Positions 57,812-64,000 of a DNA stretch of 64,000 nucleotides are shown piece by piece. Every line of letters begins with the position of its first letter. The first letter of the stretch is position 1. Below the pieces are notes generated by a model. That model saw only the letters and a program-made list of their open reading frames with translations. It ran no database searches and was not told the DNA's origin. Origin of the DNA: Pseudocercospora fijiensis CIRAD86 (lineage: Eukaryota; Ascomycota; Dothideomycetes; Mycosphaerellales; Mycosphaerellaceae); contig NW_006921532.1 of the NCBI RefSeq assembly GCF_000340215.1, forward strand, positions 922,317 to 986,316, in the 5' to 3' direction. A program made the position numbers and the translations under genes.

Positions 57812-60800
57812 TTAACCGTCGTTACTATATGTCGCTATATCCTATCTTATATATTCTCTATAAACTATAAAATCATTCTTCGCCGCCTTAGTATTATTGT
57901 CCTCTATATTTCGAAGATACGATTTCTATATACTCTATATAGTATATTGCCTTTTTATTACTCGCCCGTAAGCCTTTATAGCTCGCATTTCCTTATCCTC
58001 CTATTCCTCGTCGTAAATTGTATTATACGTCTCGAAATTAACTATACTATTAATATAGCGAGTCCTATATAGGGCGCCTTCGTCTACGGGCATAGCGTAT
58101 AATATATAATAGACTAGTAGTAGGCTATATACCCGTCGCCCTTTAAGTCTACTATAGTACGGTAAAAGACGCTATAGCCGGATTGTCGTTAGACTATACG
58201 CATCCTTATACTCGCTCTTGTCGTTAATATAGTCGTAAAGCTTAAGAAAAACGCCTATAATAGGCCTCTATTTCGTTCTAAGCCCCTTCCTATATTTAAT
58301 TCCTATTTCTATATTAATCGAGATTACATACTTTAGTTAAGCTAGTAGGCGACCGCCGAATCGAACTGCTAATTTATTAGGTGTTTCTATACAATTAACG
58401 TTGTATTCCTATACCTATATAAAATTATAACGTCTGTTGCCGTAGAGCCCCTCCTAGTTTAGTATATATCTCGCGAAGTCGGCTGCTACTACGTTAGGAT
58501 ATTCTATATCCTTACCCGTAGGCTTCTAGTATCGGATTCTACCGTAGAAGCAGATCTCTATGTCTAGGACGTATATACAGTCCGTTACGATGTCGTTAGG
58601 GTCGGCTACGGTGCTTAATGCGCTATTCTTATCGTAGGCACTAGGCACCCTATTACCGTACGAATACCGCAATCGCTTATTAGAAGTCGCGACCTAAGTT
58701 CTCTTCTATTGCAGCTGTAGCCTCCCTTATCGTAATCTACTTAACCGATTTCTTTCCGTCCCTCTATTTCTTAGGCTAGTATCCTAGGATGTCCTCTACT
58801 AGCCGTGCTATAGTTAGCATTATTAGCTGTTACGTATACTCCTTAATAGTGCGAGCATTTGTAGGGATTGCTATATATTCTTTGTCGTCTTTAGCCTATA
58901 TATTTAATCTATTAGCATCGCTATCTAGTATACTTTCTTCCTAGCTAGGCTTCTTATTTGTTAGCCGAAATGCAAGCTTTAGTAGTTTATAGTGTTTGTG
59001 CTCGAAATAGCTAGTATTTAAGTCTAGAAGATTGCCGAACGTCTTAATATAGCTCGGGGTATGTATTATGCCGTAGAATTTTGGTATATTAAAGTGCCCT
59101 TCTATTTGTGTTATTATTAGCTCGTTAGCTTCGTCGTCCTCGTCTGTTGTAACCGTATCGTCGTTATTTAGGTCGTTCGTTCTTCGCGTAGCAGCCTTCG
59201 CCTCCCGCTAGGCCCTCTTCTATGCCTTTGTTACCCTATATAGGCGAAACACATTCTTCTATTCGTTTATCCGGTGCAATGCTATCCTAAGATACTTAAC
59301 TATTTCGTCGTTATAGCATTTATATATCGCTAGAACGGTAAAGTCTACTAGTATACGCAGAAATCTTATCGCCTACGGTTAACGGACCTCTTCGAGTAGT
59401 AGTATAAATATAACTAATAAGACTTGTAGGACGCTTTACTGCTCTTAGCCTGTCTACTAAGTAACTACTAAGTAGTAGCAGAACTTGCGAAGATTAGTAT
59501 ATACGGGCATATACGCGAACCGTCTGTCTAGTATCGTATCGATAATCCCTTATACTACTATTTTCCCTAGCTTTCTTGTTTTAGTAGATAGGCCCCTATT
59601 CGAGGTCGAGTCGGCAACTAGTCGGTATCTCCTCGTTTTTATATAGCTTATCTTGTCTACTAGTAGGTCCGTAGTCTATTAGATTGCGTATATTAGCACT
59701 CCTTTTAGCAGCTAGTGCAGTGTGTCTACTACTAAAGACTAGTATATATCGACGTGTTTCTAGCGCTATATAAAGCAATCGATATCGTAGACGTTCTACG
59801 GATCCTTCGCTATATATTCGCCTTTGCGTTGCCTTAGATATCGCTACTTCGTAGATTCGTATAACCGCTATTCTACTATAATATCGAGGTGCTTTCGTTC
59901 TATCGGGTGCACTAGGCAACTTAGGTAATGCATTTTTGTCTTAACTCCGGTAATTGCAACTTGCTCTTTATAGTCTACTAACATTACTACTAAGATTAGA
60001 AAGCACCTACGCGTCGCGCTATCTGCGTATATAATGTCCTAGCCCTCGCTATCGGCCGCTTTTATAGCGGAGCGAAATATATATACTATCGATATGTAAT
60101 ATATACTGTTTTTAGTAAAACTATCGCTATCCTTAACGACCGGCAGTAGTCCTAGTAAGATCGTGCCGGGTCTGTTATTCGCGTTGCGTACTCGTACGTA
60201 TAGGTTTCCGATAGTAAGGTATATAGGGTATGCTATTAAGTTACCTTAGTAGTTAGTTATCTGCGTTTTATCGGTTAATACGATTAGAGGTACGATCGTT
60301 ACGCCGTCTATGTTTATCTTGCTCTAGGTATCCTACTACTAGTCTACTAACGCTATATTAGAGTAGATTCGCCGTAGTAGGTCGTTAGTCGTCTACGCTC
60401 GATATAGCTTATATACTAGATTATTCCTAAAGCTACTATAACCTATTAAGAACATTACTGCTTTCTTAACGGATCGGTATCGCAGCACTAGCTCCGTGCT
60501 ACCGTAACCCGTTCGACTTGTCGGAAGGCACAGCTTTCGAACCTTTATTTAACCTAATGCCCTCGATAGTAGTATACCGCTAGCTCGCAGTTTCGACGTT
60601 ATAGCCTTTATACTTTTCTAGCTTAGTAGATCGTGTAGTAGTGCTAGCCTCTCGTCTTCGAAAAGCCTCGCAATTGTATGTCCGGATATTCTCTCTCTCT
60701 TTAAGAATTGCGTAAAGCTTATATCGAATAGTAACTTAAATATTCCGTATTCGCCCGAAGTATCTTGTGTTCGTATTTCAACGCTGCTTATAGATTAGGC

Positions 60801-61510
60801 GCTTGTATTTACTCTACTATACTAAACTGTAATTATGCTATACCTAGCTATAGGCTTGCTAGCGGCACGGCTAGTATATTCGGTAAATATATCGATATTA
60901 TCTGCGGTACGGTAGCCTTTTAGTGTTAGCCGTAATCTTATTAACTTCTAGCTTCCTAGCGTTATTGTCGTTCCGGCGGCAGTTGCCTATACGCTTTCTA
61001 TTTCGTCTTCGTCCGCTAGGCTATCCTATATATCGAATTCCGGTAATTTAAGATATCTATCCTATTTAATGCTATCTATACTTCCCTTGTCTTCCTATAG
61101 CGCTAGTACTGTTAGCGTTAATGTCGTTGCTAGAACAGCTTCTATTATGCCTTCTTTATTTACGTCTTGCTATATATCTTCTAGTGTCGATCTATCGTCG
61201 GCTTGTTCGGCGCTCTAGTTACTACCTTAGATCGTATGTAAGTCAAGTCGGGCTCGCTTCGTAGTATTGTTTATAGTAGAATCGTGCTCGGCAAATTCTT
61301 TTAGTACGACGCGTTTCTCGCACTTGTTTCTATATTGCTTATAGCCGTAGGAGCTTTTAAGTAGCTAGTTGCATAACCTGCATTCGATATAGTAAGACAT
61401 TACTATATATATAGTTAGCTTTCGATAATAGGCGCTAGTGCTATAGCTACTATAGGGTTGCCGTATGTCGACGTATACGAAGTTACTAAGGCTCTACTAC
61501 TACGAAGTTA
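57812..61510 (-). pseudogene. Plavaka-type transposase, copy 2, broken
   Basis: Same protein as at 18,790-22,600, ending at TAA 57,812-57,814. It includes an uninterrupted 107-codon stretch (59,596-59,919) covering the region after the cysteine block (ALETRRYILVFSSR, TSRQDKLYKNEEIPTSCR). The zinc-finger region lies near 61,310-61,390. A 7-bp duplication near 58,640 shifts the frame and a 39-bp (13-codon) deletion lies near 61,490, so this copy is independently damaged. Confidence 0.75.
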
Positions 61511-62137
61511 GGTATAAGTCGGGGTCCGACTCGATGTCGATTCGTAGCCCGCGGATTCGGCAAAATCTCGGATTTATCCCGTTCGATTATACTAACTTAA
61601 TATTACTCTACTAGCGCCTCTTACGATAATATTTAAATACTAATTTGTATGTCGACTCGCCGTCCGACTCGGCTACTAGTTAGGACTAATCGGAAAATTA
61701 ATACTAAATATAAACGACCGTACTACACTTCGACTAGACTTCTACGTTACTTCTAACGCCCTAAGGCCTATATATTATACCGTAAAATACGTTATACATA
61801 TTCAATTCTATATACGTATAGGAGTAGCATTGCTCCGGTTTAATACTGCCCCGTAGTATTATTAATTACGTTAAATTCGCCCGGTACTACTAAGGCTTGC
61901 TCTAGTTATGTTATAGCTAGGTTGTATTCCTAAGCAAAGTAAACGAATAGCGCTCGAGTGACTGCTAGTAAGTATTACTTAGCCGACTTAGTAACGACGT
62001 CGTTTAAGGCGGCATCTAATAAGCGGTTTATGTCAAATCTAAGGCCTCTAAGACTCGTAGCAGTTACGACTACCCTGTCGGTACGCCTATTAGATAGAAG
62101 TATAAAGCCTTATCCTGTCGACTCTATTTAATTTTCA

Positions 62138-62182
62138 CACACACGCTATTACATACACGCTATTACACATACGCTATTATAC
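62138..62182. repeat. 14-bp tandem repeat, three copies
   Basis: CGCTATTA cores at 62,144, 62,158 and 62,172 (14-bp spacing), equivalent to the four-copy array at 23,151-23,206. Confidence 0.8.
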
Positions 62183-62214
62183 AGACCTATACGCCGACTT
62201 ATTAATATTAACCT

Positions 62215-63371
62215 ATGTCTTAACCTCTAGCGTAGCTAAGTATCGGGTCTCGCGTCGCTCTAGGGATAGTACGCTAGTTATCCGCTCCCTAGCTAATAGC
62301 ACTATTCTATTAGCTAGAGCCCGCGGCTCTAACCCGCTTTAGGGTTCTAGGTATTAAGGTCGGCTAGGTATGTTTCCGGTCGGGGTCGAATTGCCCTTAT
62401 ACTAGACTATATCTTCGACGTAGCGAGATCTAGAGCTAATCGTGTCGATGTAGGTACTTTAGCCGGGTGTTACCTACTCGCTCGCCTATACTTAATAGGA
62501 TATTATAGGTTATAACCTAGAGTTAATCGGCTTTCTATACTAGTAGGCCGGGGAGGGTAATAATACTCGCGTCTACTATTTTCTAGTCGGTAGCAATTAC
62601 ACTACTACTAGTGCCTCTTTCTATTTTATAGGCTAGTTCGCTAATAAGGATTTGCTACTCGATCGCTCGTACCTAGAAGACTAGTTTGTATACCTCCTAT
62701 ACGATCTAGTTCTAGCTAATACTAAGCTCGCCGACTATATTATGTTTCCGGACGGCAGTATATTAGACTAGGACGCTAGTAAGGATCGTGCTATTGCTTT
62801 AGTCCGCGGCGTAGATGAGTAGTATATCGATAGTATCTAGAGAAGTACGTTTTACTATAACTCGAATGTTTAGCTACCGCTAACTCTAAGTAGCACGATA
62901 AACGTTTACTACGGTCGGCTTAAGGCAGTATTGTATGCTATCGCAGGATGGCGTGCGAGCACTGCTAGTCTAGTATAGACATATGCATTATTTATATATA
63001 GGGTTGCTAAGTTCGGGGTCGATTAATAATTTAGGGGCGGATTAATACTACGACTCGGTATCTTAGAGTTAGCCTGCACTTTTCGGTAATACTATTAATA
63101 TATTAAACTTATATCCTGCTGTATTACGATACTATTTTCTAGTATTACCGTCTTCGTGTTAGACGCTCGGTTAGCGCTAGACTAACCTATATCCTATATA
63201 CTAGCGGCAACTACGCCTTCGCGGATTGTCGAATTACCTAGAAGTAACTTGAAACATTCCGGCATATATAGCGACCAATTTAAGTACAGATACGTATGCC
63301 TATACATTTTATCGCGATAGGCCTTAATATAGATTAATGCAGTGCCGAAGAGTTTAGCTACTACTAGTTAA
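62215..63371 (+). pseudogene. Unrecognised gene of giant element, copy 2, broken
   Basis: Counterpart of 23,242-24,430, from ATG 62,215 to TAA 63,369-63,371, about 385 codons. Here the frame continues without the 1-bp deletion seen in copy 1, giving the C-terminus RIVELPRSNLKHSGIYSDXF... and ALIXINAVPKSLATTS. The only interruptions besides TAG/TAA are the frame change near 62,450, possibly an intron. No known family recognised. Confidence 0.55.
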
Positions 63372-63422
63372 AATTATTGTCCTAGCTACTATCCTAGCAT
63401 TCTACTGCTACTGCTACTGCTA

Positions 63423-63960
63423 CCGACTCGCTATAGATAGCCTACTTAGCCTCGATTCGTATAAGTTCCGTACTGCTTAACTTTCCGATATCTAGTTTCC
63501 TTGTCCGATCTAGCCTCCCGGCTACTAGATCTATATCCTATTGCTACTATTACTACTACCGACTCGCGGCGGATAGCCTACTCGGCCTAGAGTCGTATAA
63601 GTTCCGCACTGCTTCACTTCCCGCTATCTAGTTTCCTTGTCTTATCTAGCCTCCCGGCTACTAGATCTATATCCTATTGCTACTGTTACTGCTACCGACT
63701 CGCGGCGGATAGCTTACTCGGCCTAGAGTCGCACGAGTTCCGTACTGCTTCACTTCCCGCTATCTAGTTTCCTTGTCCTATCTAGCCTCTCGGCTACTAG
63801 ATCTATATCCTATTGCTACTATTACTACTACCGACTCGCGGCGGATAGCCTAATTAGTCTCAACTCGTACGAGTTCTGCACTGCTTTAGGTCCCGCTATA
63901 TAGTTTCTTGTCTTTTATAGCATCTCGTTATAATTCTCGGTAGAAGTACTATAGGATTTT
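63423..63960. repeat. 136-bp tandem repeat array, copy 2
   Basis: Unit starts at 63,423, 63,559, 63,695 and 63,831, spaced exactly 136 bp, the last unit diverging as in copy 1. One unit fewer than at 24,449-25,070. Confidence 0.9.
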
Positions 63961-64000
63961 CGTCGCCGTCGTAGTTATACCGTAGTTAACGAAGGTCGAG

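Larger units (their letters stand above)
57447..64000. mobile_element. Giant Plavaka-type DNA transposon, copy 2 (left 6.55 kb)
   Basis: Collinear with 18,435 to about 25,180: the same terminal CGTTA.AAAAC, subterminal repeats, transposase, plus-strand gene and 136-bp array. It differs mainly by C/T and G/A transitions. Small indels: five rather than four GATCCTAAGC units, a 7-bp duplication near 58,640, a 39-bp deletion near 61,490, three rather than four 14-bp units, and four rather than five 136-bp units in the window. The window ends just inside the sequence that, in copy 1, precedes the assembly gap. Confidence 0.9.

Overview
The window looks like a filamentous ascomycete (Pezizomycotina) chromosome, most likely a Dothideomycete. 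Order and class are inference. Support comes from the FlbC-type zinc-finger regulator, the Nim1/Hsl1-family kinase, 52- and 56-bp introns (one with a TACTAAC branch site), and the sharp contrast between two kinds of DNA. One kind is ordinary gene-bearing sequence (about 41.0-51.15 kb and 54.6-56.86 kb). The other is repeat DNA stripped of CA/TG dinucleotides and saturated with TAG/CTA while CG is kept, the signature of repeat-induced point mutation (RIP, CpA to TpA). Every transposon here is therefore a string of recognisable protein fragments broken by TAG/TAA codons.

Left repeat block (1-40,993). A minus-strand Ty3/Gypsy relic (about 1.3-8.1 kb) is followed by a TA-flanked element with 277-bp terminal inverted repeats (8,874-17,545) that carries one unrecognised reading frame. 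That frame is split by a complete chromodomain-type Gypsy (9,758-16,906; 196-bp LTRs, 5-bp target duplication ACAAG). Next comes a Mutator-like (MULE) transposase gene, itself split by a 19.2-kb TA-flanked giant element (18,435-37,654). The giant element has a Plavaka-type transposase, an unrecognised opposite-strand gene, a SNF2-like ATPase, further unassigned frames, a hairpin/MITE-like repeat and several tandem arrays, plus a 100-N assembly gap. A 2.8-kb Fot1/pogo-type transposon with intact 83-bp ends (38,201-40,993) abuts the gene island.

Gene island. Two genes read on the minus strand: a 1,289-aa Hsl1/Gin4/Cdr2-like cell-cycle kinase (exons 41,396-44,642 and 44,695-45,317) and a two-finger C2H2 regulator resembling the conidiation factor FlbC (47,565 to about 49,030, 5' end unresolved). 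The spaces between and beyond them hold no gene I can support. A second MULE (about 51.18-54.59 kb) interrupts the island. The non-mutated stretch at 54.6-56.86 kb has no supportable gene.

Right repeat block (56,870-64,000). A third MULE N-terminus is cut at 57,446 by a second copy of the giant Plavaka-type element, which runs off the window end. The two copies align over about 6.6 kb and differ mainly by transitions, tandem-array copy number and a few small indels.
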